This document shows positions 54,306 through 62,918 of a stretch of DNA of 64,000 bases, in pieces. The position numbers and the translations under genes were made by a program. The notes under the pieces are model-generated. The model made no database searches and was not told the origin of the DNA. It worked only from the letters and a program-made list of their open reading frames with translations. Numbering within the stretch: position 1 is the stretch's first letter; every line of letters begins with the position of its first letter. Source of the stretch: Bacteroidetes bacterium HGW-Bacteroidetes-10 (GTDB lineage: Bacteria; Bacteroidota; Bacteroidia; Bacteroidales; UBA932); assembly GCA_002842695.1 (NCBI GenBank), contig PHDT01000011.1, positions 62,001 to 126,000 on the forward strand, read 5' to 3'.

Positions 54306-55394
54306 ATGTACCTAAGAAGGATTACCGTCAACAATTTCAAGAACATCAGGGAGGCGGCGGCAGATTTTTCACCCAAGCTCAACTGTATAACAGGAATGAA
54401 TGGTTCCGGCAAGACTAACTTGCTGGATGCCATCTATTACCTCTCTATGTCCAAAAGCTATTTTTCAAACCAGGACCTCTACACAATTAACCACGAATCA
54501 GATAATACCTCGGTAACAGGTGATTATTACAGGGAAGACGGAACCTCAGAAAAAATTGCTCTCTCTTTGAACAGAGAAGGTGATAAATGCGTCAGACGCA
54601 ACGGAAAGAACTATCAGCGGTTATCTGACCACATTGGTCTCATTCCAATTGTCATGGTTTCTCCGTACGATACCTGTCTGATAAATGAATCCGGGGAGGA
54701 GAGAAGAAAATTTCTGAACGCAATAATTTCTCAGACAGACAGGGAGTATTTGCGCAGAGTTCAGAACTACAACCACCTGCTTGCACAGAGAAATAAACTG
54801 CTAAAGGGTAATGTGCTCCATATGGAATTGCTGGAGACTCTCTCAGAAAGACTTTCATATAACGCTGCATATATTTATGATGCACGAAAAAAATTCATTG
54901 AAAACTTTGTTCCTCATGTAGATAAATACTACAGTCAGATTTCCGGCGGGGGAGAATCCACAGGTATAGAATACAAATCAGATCTGGACAGAGGCTCAAT
55001 GGAGACTCTTCTGAGTACCTCCATGGAGAGAGACCGTCTGCTCAAATACACATCTTCCGGAATACACAGGGATGACCTGAACTTTACAATGGATGGAAAT
55101 CCAATCAGAAAAGTTGGTTCACAGGGTCAGCAGAAATCATTTTTGATTTCACTTAAGCTGGCTCAGTATTCAATTTTCAGAGAGCTGCACGGAAAAAGTC
55201 CGGTTTTGCTGCTGGATGATGTTTTTGATAAACTGGACATGAACAGGGTGGAATTTTTACTGAATCTTGTTTCTTCGGACTATTTTGGTCAGATTTTTAT
55301 AACTGACAGCAACAAGGTGAGAATTGGAGAGATTCTTGAAAAGATTGACGGAGATTCAAAATACCTTGAAGTATCGGGAGGATTGATATTATGA
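54306..55394 (+). CDS. recF: DNA replication/repair protein RecF
   Basis: A 362-residue SMC-like ATPase. Walker A is GMNGSGKTN at 30-38, the signature GSQGQQKSFLISLKLA and Walker B VLLLDDVFDKLD follow. It loads RecA at gaps together with RecO and RecR. It overlaps the DUF721 gene by four bases; dnaA and dnaN are not adjacent. Confidence 0.95.
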   Translation: MYLRRITVNNFKNIREAAADFSPKLNCITGMNGSGKTNLLDAIYYLSMSKSYFSNQDLYTINHESDNTSVTGDYYREDGTSEKIALSLNREGDKCVRRNGKNYQRLSDHIGLIPIVMVSPYDTCLINESGEERRKFLNAIISQTDREYLRRVQNYNHLLAQRNKLLKGNVLHMELLETLSERLSYNAAYIYDARKKFIENFVPHVDKYYSQISGGGESTGIEYKSDLDRGSMETLLSTSMERDRLLKYTSSGIHRDDLNFTMDGNPIRKVGSQGQQKSFLISLKLAQYSIFRELHGKSPVLLLDDVFDKLDMNRVEFLLNLVSSDYFGQIFITDSNKVRIGEILEKIDGDSKYLEVSGGLIL

Positions 55395-55681
55395 AGAGAA
55401 AGGATTTCATGAAAATTGGAGATGTTATTCCAGACTATATAAAGGTCATGGGAATAGCAGGGGCGCTGGTTGGAAATCAGGTTTCGGCTGCTTTTGATGA
55501 GGCCGTTGGAACATCTGTTAAAAAATATGTAACCTCAAGGGAGTTCAAGGGAGGAAAGCTCTATGTAGTAATGAACTCTTCGGTAGCAAGAGATGCTGCT
55601 TCAAAAATGAAGATGCAAATCATCGAATCTGTTAACGAGAGGATAGGAAATCAAGTTCTTAAAGAGATTATTTTCCGCTGA
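55391..55681 (+). CDS. DUF721/DciA-like protein
   Basis: A 96-residue protein with the DUF721 core (MGIAGALVGNQVSAAFDEAVG, split by the length limit, and LYVVMNSSVARDAASKM). DciA relatives load the replicative helicase. Coupling to recF is usual. Confidence 0.85.
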   Translation: MKRKDFMKIGDVIPDYIKVMGIAGALVGNQVSAAFDEAVGTSVKKYVTSREFKGGKLYVVMNSSVARDAASKMKMQIIESVNERIGNQVLKEIIFR

Positions 55682-55713
55682 AAAGCGTGACTTTTCGGCT
55701 AAAACAATTTAGT

Positions 55714-56886
55714 ATGGATAGAAGGCCGTTAATTGTAGCTGACTCCGATATCCCTTTTCTCAAAGGTATCCCTGAGCCCTATGCAGATGTAATTTATGTT
55801 GCTGGAAAAGAGATTACAAGAGATGTCATAATGGATGCAGATGCTCTGATAATCCGTACCAGAACCAGGTGCAACAGAGAGTTGCTTGAGGGGACAAAAG
55901 TGAAATTTATTGCATCTGCCACTATTGGCAGCGACCATATAGACATTGAGTATTGCAGCAGCCACGGAATATTCTTTACAAATGCAGCCGGCTGCAATGC
56001 TTGGGGAGTTGTTCAGTATGTAATGACTGCAATTTTCAAATGTTATTCCAGGGACTCACACTCTCCAGAGGGGCTTACTCTTGGAATTATTGGTGCCGGA
56101 AATGTTGGTGAAAGACTAGCCAGGACAGCTGAGCTTACAGGACTGAAAGTTAAAAGGTGTGACCCGCCTATACGAACACTTATGGCAAGCGACCCCGGTT
56201 ACTTTTCAAATTCTGCGGCAGCACTCAGGGGCGACGGCGGAAAATTCCGTGTTGACAGGTCTAAGCTCACCATGGATGATTATTATTCGCTGGATGAAGT
56301 TCTGGCAACTTCTGATATTATCTCTTTACATGTTCCGCTGGACAAAAATACCAGGGGGATGGCATCGGGATCCTTTTTTGCGAAAATGAGTGAAGGTGCA
56401 ATGTTTATTAACTCTTCGAGAGGTGAAATACTGGATGAAGAAGCACTTCTGAGATTCAGGGAAAAATTTGGAGCTGTTGTAATTGATGTCTGGAACGGAG
56501 AACCCGAATTGAACATAAAGCTTCTCGCTGCTGCAGATATTGCGACACCCCACATAGCAGGTTATTCGCTGCAGGGAAAAATTAATGCTACTGTTTTATC
56601 GGTAAACCATACAGGACGCTTCTTTGGAATAGAAGATCTGGCATTATACGACATTGAATATCCATTTGTAAGGGAGCCCGGTTTCAGGCTTGACTCTTCA
56701 GGGAGCTGGTTCTCCAATATGGCAGCTCTTTTTGCGGCTCATTATGATATTGAGGCAGATGACCGCGCATTAAGAGAGTCTCCTCAGTCATTTGAGGAAC
56801 TGAGGGCAGGATATGCATACAGGAATGAATATTCTGAGAGTGTATTTGAACTGATAGAAATCATTAACAAAAGGGAATATGTTTGA
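55714..56886 (+). CDS. pdxB: 4-phosphoerythronate dehydrogenase
   Basis: A 390-residue D-2-hydroxyacid dehydrogenase. The NAD fold is GIIGAGNVGERLA, VVLF-type LHVPLDKNTRGM and SRGEILDEEALL follow; Asp/His catalytic residues are in TPHIAGYS. The C-terminal dimerisation domain is that of PdxB, and the protein acts in pyridoxal phosphate synthesis. ATG at 55714 (MDRRPLIVADSD) is chosen; the longer frame starts at GTG 55687. Confidence 0.9.
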   Translation: MDRRPLIVADSDIPFLKGIPEPYADVIYVAGKEITRDVIMDADALIIRTRTRCNRELLEGTKVKFIASATIGSDHIDIEYCSSHGIFFTNAAGCNAWGVVQYVMTAIFKCYSRDSHSPEGLTLGIIGAGNVGERLARTAELTGLKVKRCDPPIRTLMASDPGYFSNSAAALRGDGGKFRVDRSKLTMDDYYSLDEVLATSDIISLHVPLDKNTRGMASGSFFAKMSEGAMFINSSRGEILDEEALLRFREKFGAVVIDVWNGEPELNIKLLAAADIATPHIAGYSLQGKINATVLSVNHTGRFFGIEDLALYDIEYPFVREPGFRLDSSGSWFSNMAALFAAHYDIEADDRALRESPQSFEELRAGYAYRNEYSESVFELIEIINKREYV

Positions 56887-58363
56887 TTCAAAGGATCTGA
56901 GACAATTTGAAGAGGCCGGTATTTCTCAGGAAACTGTAAGTAAGCAGCTTGAGCATTTTCGTACAGGATTTCCATACCCGGAAGTTATCGCTCCAGCTAC
57001 CCCGGCTTTAGGAATTAAAGTGTTTTCTGAGGTAGAGAGAGAAGAGGCTCTAAAGGCATATGCAGATTTTCAGGGAGATGTGAGAAAATTTGTTCCCGCT
57101 TCAGGTGCTGCAACCAGAATGTTCAAAGATCTTTTCGATGCCAGATTGTCAATGGAGAGAGGAGAGGAGATTAAGGCCGATTCTCCTTCCGCAAGCTTCT
57201 TTGAGAATATCGGACAATTTCCGTTCTTCAGCGACCTTATAAACACCCCCGGATTTGTCCGGGAAGACAAAATGAGCATGCTATCTGCTCTCCTGGATGA
57301 AGGCGGACTCAATTACGGCTCCCTTCCAAAAGGATTGCTCAAGTTCCACAAATATGGAACCAAATCACTGACTCCATTTGAGGAGCATCTTCAGGAAGCA
57401 GCAAGATATGCAGCAAACAGTAAAGCAGAGACAAGAATTACCTTTTCAGTTTCTCCGGAACACCTTGACTCTTTCAAAAAACTGGAAGAGGTTTCCATAG
57501 ACTCTTTTGTGAAGAGAACAGGAATCAGACCCGAGATTGAATATACTCTTCAGAAAAAATCTACAGATACAATAGCTGTTGATATGCAGAACTTGCCGTT
57601 CCGCAAATCTGACGGGTTAATACTCTTCAGGCCCGGCGGCCACGGAGCACTGATTGAAAATCTTAATGAAATCCGTGAAGAGGTTGTTTTCATTAAAAAC
57701 ATAGATAACATTTCAAGAGAGGAGAACTCAGCTGTTGTTACTGAGTGGAAGAAAATTCTCGCAGGAAAGCTCATCCTCCTTAAAAACAAAATTTCATCAT
57801 ACCTCACAAAACTTGACGGAGAGTATAATATCAGCCTCAATGAGGAGATTGCTTCGTTTCTTGAGGAGACTTTTTGTGTTAAATTGCCTTCGCTGCCTGA
57901 GGAGTTATATAAGGATTTCCTGATTGCAAAACTAAACAGACCGGTGCGTATTTGCGGCATGGTAAAGAATACAGGCGAACCTGGCGGGGGACCATTTATT
58001 GTTAAAGATGCAGATGGCTCAACATCGTTGCAGATTCTGGAGAGTGCTCAGATTGATCTCACGGATCCAAAGCAGAAATCAATTTTTGCTGCCTCTACTC
58101 ATTTCAATCCCGTAGATCTTGTATGTTCACTTAGAGATTATCAGGGAAAAAAGTTCGATTTGCGCAGATTTGTAGACGAAGAGACAGGCTTTATCTCATA
58201 TAAAAGCTACGGGGGAAGGCCGCTTAAGGCACTAGAACTTCCGGGACTCTGGAATGGTGCAATGAGTAACTGGAACACAATGTTCGCAGAGGTTCCGGCT
58301 GAGACATTCAACCCTGTAAAAACAATATTTGACCTGCTAAGAGATGAGCACAGGGAGCATTAA
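56879..58363 (+). CDS. DUF4301 family protein
   Basis: A 494-residue protein with the family marks PASGAATRMFKDLF, FRPGGHGALIENLN and GEPGGGPFIVKDADG. These resemble nucleotide-sugar transferase loops, but function is unknown. It overlaps pdxB by eight bases and converges with the next gene by a four-base overlap. Confidence 0.85.
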   Translation: MFDSKDLRQFEEAGISQETVSKQLEHFRTGFPYPEVIAPATPALGIKVFSEVEREEALKAYADFQGDVRKFVPASGAATRMFKDLFDARLSMERGEEIKADSPSASFFENIGQFPFFSDLINTPGFVREDKMSMLSALLDEGGLNYGSLPKGLLKFHKYGTKSLTPFEEHLQEAARYAANSKAETRITFSVSPEHLDSFKKLEEVSIDSFVKRTGIRPEIEYTLQKKSTDTIAVDMQNLPFRKSDGLILFRPGGHGALIENLNEIREEVVFIKNIDNISREENSAVVTEWKKILAGKLILLKNKISSYLTKLDGEYNISLNEEIASFLEETFCVKLPSLPEELYKDFLIAKLNRPVRICGMVKNTGEPGGGPFIVKDADGSTSLQILESAQIDLTDPKQKSIFAASTHFNPVDLVCSLRDYQGKKFDLRRFVDEETGFISYKSYGGRPLKALELPGLWNGAMSNWNTMFAEVPAETFNPVKTIFDLLRDEHREH

Positions 58364-58767
58364 GCCTCTGTGTTCTTTTTATCCTTTGATGAGATCCTGT
58401 GGGACATAATTCGCTCAGCAAGCAACAGCAGAGCAACATTCATCCCAATAACCATCCACAGTATTGATTCTCCGCTACCGAAAAGGTTTCTCATCTTACT
58501 TCCGAAATCAGGCATTTCTGAGATAATTCCGGAAATTCTCACGGAGTCAATTCCAAAATAGTATTTATTGAGCAGGAGCAGGGCGGTAAGAAAAAGTACA
58601 GCAAATAAAACTGCCAGAAGAATATTCTTTACCAGCTCCTCTCTGTCTGCTCTCTTAACGGCTTCAGCTGCGATTTTATTTCCGATTTTGTCAGAAAATC
58701 CAAATGGAACGGAGCCATTGTCCATTCCTGAAAATGCATCTTTTAACATTTTATCCATCTCATCCAT
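58360..58767 (-). CDS. Membrane protein, candidate anti-sigma factor
   Basis: A 135-residue protein from the ATG at 58767, which overlaps the sigma factor stop (ATGGATGA). It has an N-terminal cytoplasmic part, one helix near 52-73 and another near 107-125. No recognised anti-sigma motif is visible; the role is inferred from the translational coupling to the ECF sigma gene. Confidence 0.7.
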   Translation of the reverse strand: MDEMDKMLKDAFSGMDNGSVPFGFSDKIGNKIAAEAVKRADREELVKNILLAVLFAVLFLTALLLLNKYYFGIDSVRISGIISEMPDFGSKMRNLFGSGESILWMVIGMNVALLLLAERIMSHRISSKDKKNTEA

Positions 58768-59320
58768 AGCATACCTCCATTTTTTCACCGAGCATCACAC
58801 CCAGTTTTTTCTTAATTCTGTGCAGCCTCACCTTTACGTTAGATTCGGTCATCCCGCATATTTCACAGATCTCCTTAATGCTCTTTTCATGATTATAGAA
58901 AGATAGTATAAGAAATCTGTCAGATGGTTCAAGTTCATCAATAGCCTTATATAGTAATTTGAAGCGGTTCTCCTTATCCATAATCTCCTCTCTGCTCTCA
59001 TGTGAGTTGTCCGGAATAGCGGCCGTTTTCTCCATTGGAATGTGCTCCATGTGTCTCTTTCTGGCTTTTGAAACAGACATGTTGAATGCTATCCGGAAAA
59101 GCCATGTTGAGAATGAGCACTCACCCCTGAATGATTTAAGAGAAAAGTAGGCCTTTACAAATACATCCTGAGCGACCTCTTCTGCATCTTCCCTGCTGGA
59201 AACTACTCCTCTCACAACTGAGAGAATCTTTGGCGCATGAAGGTTTACAAGCTGATTATAAAGCGCAGCTTCACCTCCAAGAATTCTCTCAATTATTATA
59301 AGTTCCTCTTCCCTTTTCAT
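58760..59320 (-). CDS. ECF RNA polymerase sigma factor
   Basis: A 186-residue sigma-70 group 4 protein. Region 2 (about 20-90: DAEEVAQDVFVKAYFSLKSF, SFSTWLFRIA) and region 4 (about 125-180: SIKEICEICGMTESNVKVRL) are intact. It is transcribed from a region with both a housekeeping element and an ECF-like promoter (see 59331-59356), suggesting autoregulation. Confidence 0.93.
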   Translation of the reverse strand: MKREEELIIIERILGGEAALYNQLVNLHAPKILSVVRGVVSSREDAEEVAQDVFVKAYFSLKSFRGECSFSTWLFRIAFNMSVSKARKRHMEHIPMEKTAAIPDNSHESREEIMDKENRFKLLYKAIDELEPSDRFLILSFYNHEKSIKEICEICGMTESNVKVRLHRIKKKLGVMLGEKMEVCYG

Positions 59321-59330
59321 TTGCTTTTTT

Positions 59331-59356
59331 GACGCAGGTCATGGTTCAAAGTTACA
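59331..59356 (-). promoter_or_regulatory. ECF-type promoter for the sigma gene
   Basis: On the minus strand TGTAAC, 16 bases, CGTC, followed by AAAAAAGC. TAACTTTG (59347-59354), overlapping the -35, is also a housekeeping -7 match. The same TGTAAC-N16-CGTC reads in the opposite direction at 59381-59406. Confidence 0.72.
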
Positions 59357-59380
59357 CCATTTGAAGAAAAAATCTCTTAT

Positions 59381-59406
59381 TGTAACCTTTTTTAATGGCT
59401 CTCGTC
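59381..59406 (+). promoter_or_regulatory. ECF-type promoter for the divergent DUF6249-like gene
   Basis: TGTAAC (59381-59386), 16 bases, CGTC (59403-59406), followed by AAAATAGC. It is the plus-strand partner of the sigma gene promoter and lies 33 bases before the ATG at 59440. Confidence 0.72.
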
Positions 59407-59439
59407 AAAATAGCAAAACGAATTTAAAACAAAATTATC

Positions 59440-59853
59440 ATGTTAGATTTTATTTCAATCCCGGTTACATTTGGAATAGGCGCATATGCCTTTTACAAAC
59501 TAATAGAACTTTACGTAAGGAAGAAGGAGAGAATTATGATTATTGAAAAGCTTAACATGCTTGACAATGTAAATACTCAGAACATCAATCTTTCTAACCT
59601 CTTTGGAGACGACAGAATTCTCAAGAATCAGTATCTTGCACTAAGAATTGGAGCCCTTCTTATGGGTCTTGGCTTAGGTCTTCTCGTAGGTTATCTGATT
59701 TCTCAGCTTTCATTCGGATATATTGCAGAACCAAGCTGGGATGTGCGCCAGACAATAAGTGTAATTTACGGCGCAACAACTCTCTTTTTCGGAGGAATGG
59801 GTCTTATAACCGGATTTCTGGTAGAGACTAACATGAAAAGAAAACAGAAGTAG
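59440..59853 (+). CDS. DUF6249-like membrane protein
   Basis: A 137-residue protein with three predicted helices (about 5-25, 65-90 and 105-130) and two charged loops. It resembles DUF6249 proteins of Bacteroidota. Its ECF-like promoter links it to the divergent sigma factor, so it is probably a regulon member involved in envelope stress. Followed by a terminator. Confidence 0.72.
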   Translation: MLDFISIPVTFGIGAYAFYKLIELYVRKKERIMIIEKLNMLDNVNTQNINLSNLFGDDRILKNQYLALRIGALLMGLGLGLLVGYLISQLSFGYIAEPSWDVRQTISVIYGATTLFFGGMGLITGFLVETNMKRKQK

Positions 59854-59876
59854 TATTTCTGTCTATTCATTTAATA

Positions 59877-59912
59877 AAAAAAAGAGCTGTCTCAGAAGGC
59901 AGCTCTTTTTCT
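59877..59912. terminator. Terminator between DUF6249 and the DHS-like gene
   Basis: Arms aaaaagagctg and cagctcttttt with a 10-base loop; T-rich tail on both strands, serving both convergent genes. Confidence 0.87.
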
Positions 59913-59927
59913 ATGTTTATTGAAGAA

Positions 59928-61004
59928 TTATTCGGGATCTGCCATAAGTAGTCCTGCTCCCTTTGTGCCACCGGTCTTGAACATAACTGCATGCTCCTTT
60001 TTGGTGCGCTTTTTCCAGTCGCCTTTTGCATATGCGTAGCTTGCAATAATTGGAACTACTGTTGTAGCCTCTGCATATACCATCTGCTCGTGAGCTGTGT
60101 TAACCTTTCCCCATGAGTTTGCCTCTTTGAGGGTAGAAGATGAACATGCTCCGTCGCGAACGTCTGCAACAGTAATCTGAACTGCATACTGGTGCATTGG
60201 AACATCAAATCCAAGGCACTCTGCACATACCACTGTGTCCTGAGCGAAGTTCTTGGGAACTCCTCCGCCAACCATGAAGAGACCGCTTGTCTTTGCAGAC
60301 ATCTTTACCTCTGTTAGTTCACGGAAGTCTGCGATAGAGTCAATTGTAAGGTATGGCTTGCCCTCCTTCATCTTTTCAACCTGATGCATTACCAAACCGA
60401 ATCCTGCGCTGCTGTCTGTGAATGCAGGGCAGAAAATTGGAACATTCAGTTCATATGCTGTCTGAATAAGCGAGTTGGTTTTCTTTGAGTTTTTTGTTAA
60501 CCATTTACCAATCTCGCTGATAAATTCTCTTGATGAGTATGGTCTTGGCTCGAGAGAGTCTGCAATTGCCTTGATTGTTGAATCACAGGCCTGAAGTTCC
60601 TCTTCATCAATAAATGTATCGTAGATTCTGTCAATGTAGTTACCGCGAAGGTGGGTGTCATCAATGAATTGTGTACCCTTGTAATGTTTATATCCCAGGG
60701 CTTCAAAGAAGTCCATGTCAATAATTGATGCTCCGGTAGCAACCACTGCGTCAATCATGTTGAAACGAAGCATGTCTACGTAAACCTGCATACATCCGCC
60801 TGCAGAGGTACTGCCGGCAAGGATAAGCCAGTTTGTAGATTCAGTGTCGTTTATCATCAGCTGGAGAATATCTGCAGCAGAAGCTGTATCTCTTGAAGAG
60901 AAAGACATGTCACGCATTGAATCTATCAACAGGGTAGAGTCAATTTTTGTAATGTCAATGTGCTTTATGGTCTCCCTCAGGAGATCTCTCTTTGTTGGTT
61001 TCAT
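59928..61004 (-). CDS. Deoxyhypusine synthase-like protein
   Basis: A 358-residue member of the DHS superfamily: LAGSTSAGGCMQVYVDML near the NAD site, PAFTDSSAGFGLVMHQVEKM, and MFKTGGTKGAG at the end. Bacteria lack eIF5A, so a polyamine transaminase-like role (for example homospermidine or related synthesis) is more likely than hypusine formation. The gene is divergent from lysA, with a promoter element before each. Confidence 0.87.
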   Translation of the reverse strand: MKPTKRDLLRETIKHIDITKIDSTLLIDSMRDMSFSSRDTASAADILQLMINDTESTNWLILAGSTSAGGCMQVYVDMLRFNMIDAVVATGASIIDMDFFEALGYKHYKGTQFIDDTHLRGNYIDRIYDTFIDEEELQACDSTIKAIADSLEPRPYSSREFISEIGKWLTKNSKKTNSLIQTAYELNVPIFCPAFTDSSAGFGLVMHQVEKMKEGKPYLTIDSIADFRELTEVKMSAKTSGLFMVGGGVPKNFAQDTVVCAECLGFDVPMHQYAVQITVADVRDGACSSSTLKEANSWGKVNTAHEQMVYAEATTVVPIIASYAYAKGDWKKRTKKEHAVMFKTGGTKGAGLLMADPE

Positions 61005-61026
61005 TCTCTCTTATTTTTAATTTTTG

Positions 61027-61072
61027 CAAAGATAGATATTTTAAATTAAGTACAAGTTTTTTACTAATTTTG
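61027..61072. promoter_or_regulatory. Divergent TAnnTTTG elements between DHS-like gene and lysA
   Basis: TATCTTTG on the minus strand (61027-61034), 22 bases before the DHS-like ATG, and TAATTTTG on the plus strand (61065-61072), 29 bases before the lysA ATG. Confidence 0.6.
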
Positions 61073-61101
61073 CAGGTTCAAACCCTATTTGTATAAGCAC
61101 A

Positions 61102-62250
61102 ATGTTCAATTCCACAGAGACTGAAAGGTTCGGAACCCTGGAAACCCCATTCTACTATTATGATTTAAAACTGCTTAGGAAGACACTTGATGAATATACC
61201 AAGTATCTTGCCAGGTATAATTATCATGCTCACTATGCTTTCAAAGCAAATGCAAACGACAGAATTCTCTCTGTTATCAGGGAGTATGGTCTGGGTGCAG
61301 ACTGCGTAAGCGGAAACGAAGTAGCACTGGCTCTAAAATCTGGTTTTTCGCCGGATAAAATTGTCTACGCTGGTGTAGGTAAATCAGACAAGGAGATTAA
61401 AACCGCCCTTGAGGGAGGAATTTTCAGCTTTAACTGCGAGTCTGTTCCTGAAATTGAGATTATTAACTCCATTGCCGCTTCAATGGGAAAGACCGCTGGG
61501 ATTTCCCTGAGGATTAATCCGGATATTGATGCTCATACTCATAAGTATATTTCAACCGGCAGATCACAGGATAAATTCGGGATTAGTCCGTGGATGTTTG
61601 ATGATGTCCTTTCTACAATTAAGAATTGCAAAAGTGTACATCTTACAGGTCTCCACTTTCATGTTGGATCTCAGATTACAGATTTGCATGTGTTTGCAAT
61701 GTTGTGCAAAAGAGTTAACGAGTTGCAAACATGGTTTGAGGAGAGGGGAGTCAAAATTGAAAATCTTAATCTTGGCGGAGGACTTGGAATTGACTATGAA
61801 AATCCGGAGCAGAATCCCGTTTCGGACTTTAAAACCTATTTCGAAATCATAAACCAAAACCTTGAGGTACGTCCCGGTCAACAGGTACACTTCGAGCCGG
61901 GCAGAACAATTGTTGCTCAGTGCGGTACACTCATTTCAAGAGTACTGTACGTAAAAATTGGCAGGGGCAAGAAGTTTGCAATTCTGGATGCCGGAATGAA
62001 TGACCTGATAAGACCGGCGCTTTATCAGGCAAAACATAAGATCGACAACATTACATCAAAGGGACGGAAGATGCGTTACGATGTAGTGGGACCAATTTGC
62101 GAATCCAGCGACAGGTTCGGCAAAAACATCATCCTTCCTTCAACTTCAAGAGGTGATATAATTGCTATCAGATCTGCCGGTGCCTATGGTCAGGTGATGG
62201 CAATGAGGTATAACCAAAAAGAGCTGGCTCCGGAATATTATTCGGAATAG
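61102..62250 (+). CDS. lysA: Diaminopimelate decarboxylase
   Basis: A 382-residue PLP enzyme of the group IV decarboxylases. Lys48 in YAFKANAND is the PLP lysine, GGGLGIDY binds phosphate, FHVGSQITD and EPGRTIVAQCG are family blocks, and CESSDRFGK holds the partner-site Cys. It would decarboxylate meso-diaminopimelate to lysine. Carboxynorspermidine decarboxylase is an alternative, less supported by CESSD. Confidence 0.92.
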   Translation: MFNSTETERFGTLETPFYYYDLKLLRKTLDEYTKYLARYNYHAHYAFKANANDRILSVIREYGLGADCVSGNEVALALKSGFSPDKIVYAGVGKSDKEIKTALEGGIFSFNCESVPEIEIINSIAASMGKTAGISLRINPDIDAHTHKYISTGRSQDKFGISPWMFDDVLSTIKNCKSVHLTGLHFHVGSQITDLHVFAMLCKRVNELQTWFEERGVKIENLNLGGGLGIDYENPEQNPVSDFKTYFEIINQNLEVRPGQQVHFEPGRTIVAQCGTLISRVLYVKIGRGKKFAILDAGMNDLIRPALYQAKHKIDNITSKGRKMRYDVVGPICESSDRFGKNIILPSTSRGDIIAIRSAGAYGQVMAMRYNQKELAPEYYSE

Positions 62251-62254
62251 TTAC

Positions 62255-62262
62255 TATATTTG
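62255..62262 (+). promoter_or_regulatory. TAnnTTTG element for the TetR gene
   Basis: TATATTTG starts five bases after the lysA stop and 25 bases before the ATG at 62288. Confidence 0.55.
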
Positions 62263-62287
62263 AGGACGTTAACTGAAACTATAAATT

Positions 62288-62905
62288 ATGAGCAGAGTAA
62301 GTTCCAAAGACAAATATGTTGTAAAGGTGTATGACCTCTTCAGAAAGAAGGGACTCAACATGACAATGGACGAAATTGCCGGGCATCTTAAGCTCACAAA
62401 AAAGACATTGTACAACAATTTCAACAGTAAGGATGAGTTGATGCGCACAGTGATGCAATATGTACTGGGCGATGTCGAATTTAAGATTAACATGGCCCTG
62501 TCACAGGGGCGTAATGCAATTGAGGCGCTTTATCTTACAAGTGACATGATGAACAAGTCACTTACAGAGATTGGACCACTGTTGCTGAATGACTCATCAC
62601 TCTATCTTCCGGATCTTAAACTGCTTGATCACACTAACAGAATGTCCTTTTATTCAAGGATAATTTCTGAAAACATAGAAAGGGGAATTAATGAGGGACT
62701 TTACAGGTCTGATTTCAGCAAAGATCTTGTTACCCTGTTTTTTACCTCGGCAATGGCTAAAATATATGCGTGGAACGGATCTTATAAATTCATGAAAGAT
62801 CCATATATATTCCACTCAGAATTGGTCAGATATCACCTTGAAGCTATTGTTTGCGAAGATGGGAGGAATTTGCTCAAGGAAATTTTAAAAGGAAGAAAAC
62901 AGTAA
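62288..62905 (+). CDS. TetR/AcrR-family transcriptional regulator
   Basis: A 205-residue protein. The N-terminal helix-turn-helix (about 12-55: NMTMDEIAGHLKLTKKTLYNNF) is typical; the C-terminal ligand domain is divergent. Target and ligand are unknown. Fourteen bases later ffh starts on the same strand. Confidence 0.88.
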   Translation: MSRVSSKDKYVVKVYDLFRKKGLNMTMDEIAGHLKLTKKTLYNNFNSKDELMRTVMQYVLGDVEFKINMALSQGRNAIEALYLTSDMMNKSLTEIGPLLLNDSSLYLPDLKLLDHTNRMSFYSRIISENIERGINEGLYRSDFSKDLVTLFFTSAMAKIYAWNGSYKFMKDPYIFHSELVRYHLEAIVCEDGRNLLKEILKGRKQ

Positions 62906-62918
62906 TTTTTTATAAGGA

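Noticed and set aside
59928-61004. True eIF5A-modifying deoxyhypusine synthase
   Set aside because: No eIF5A is expected in bacteria.
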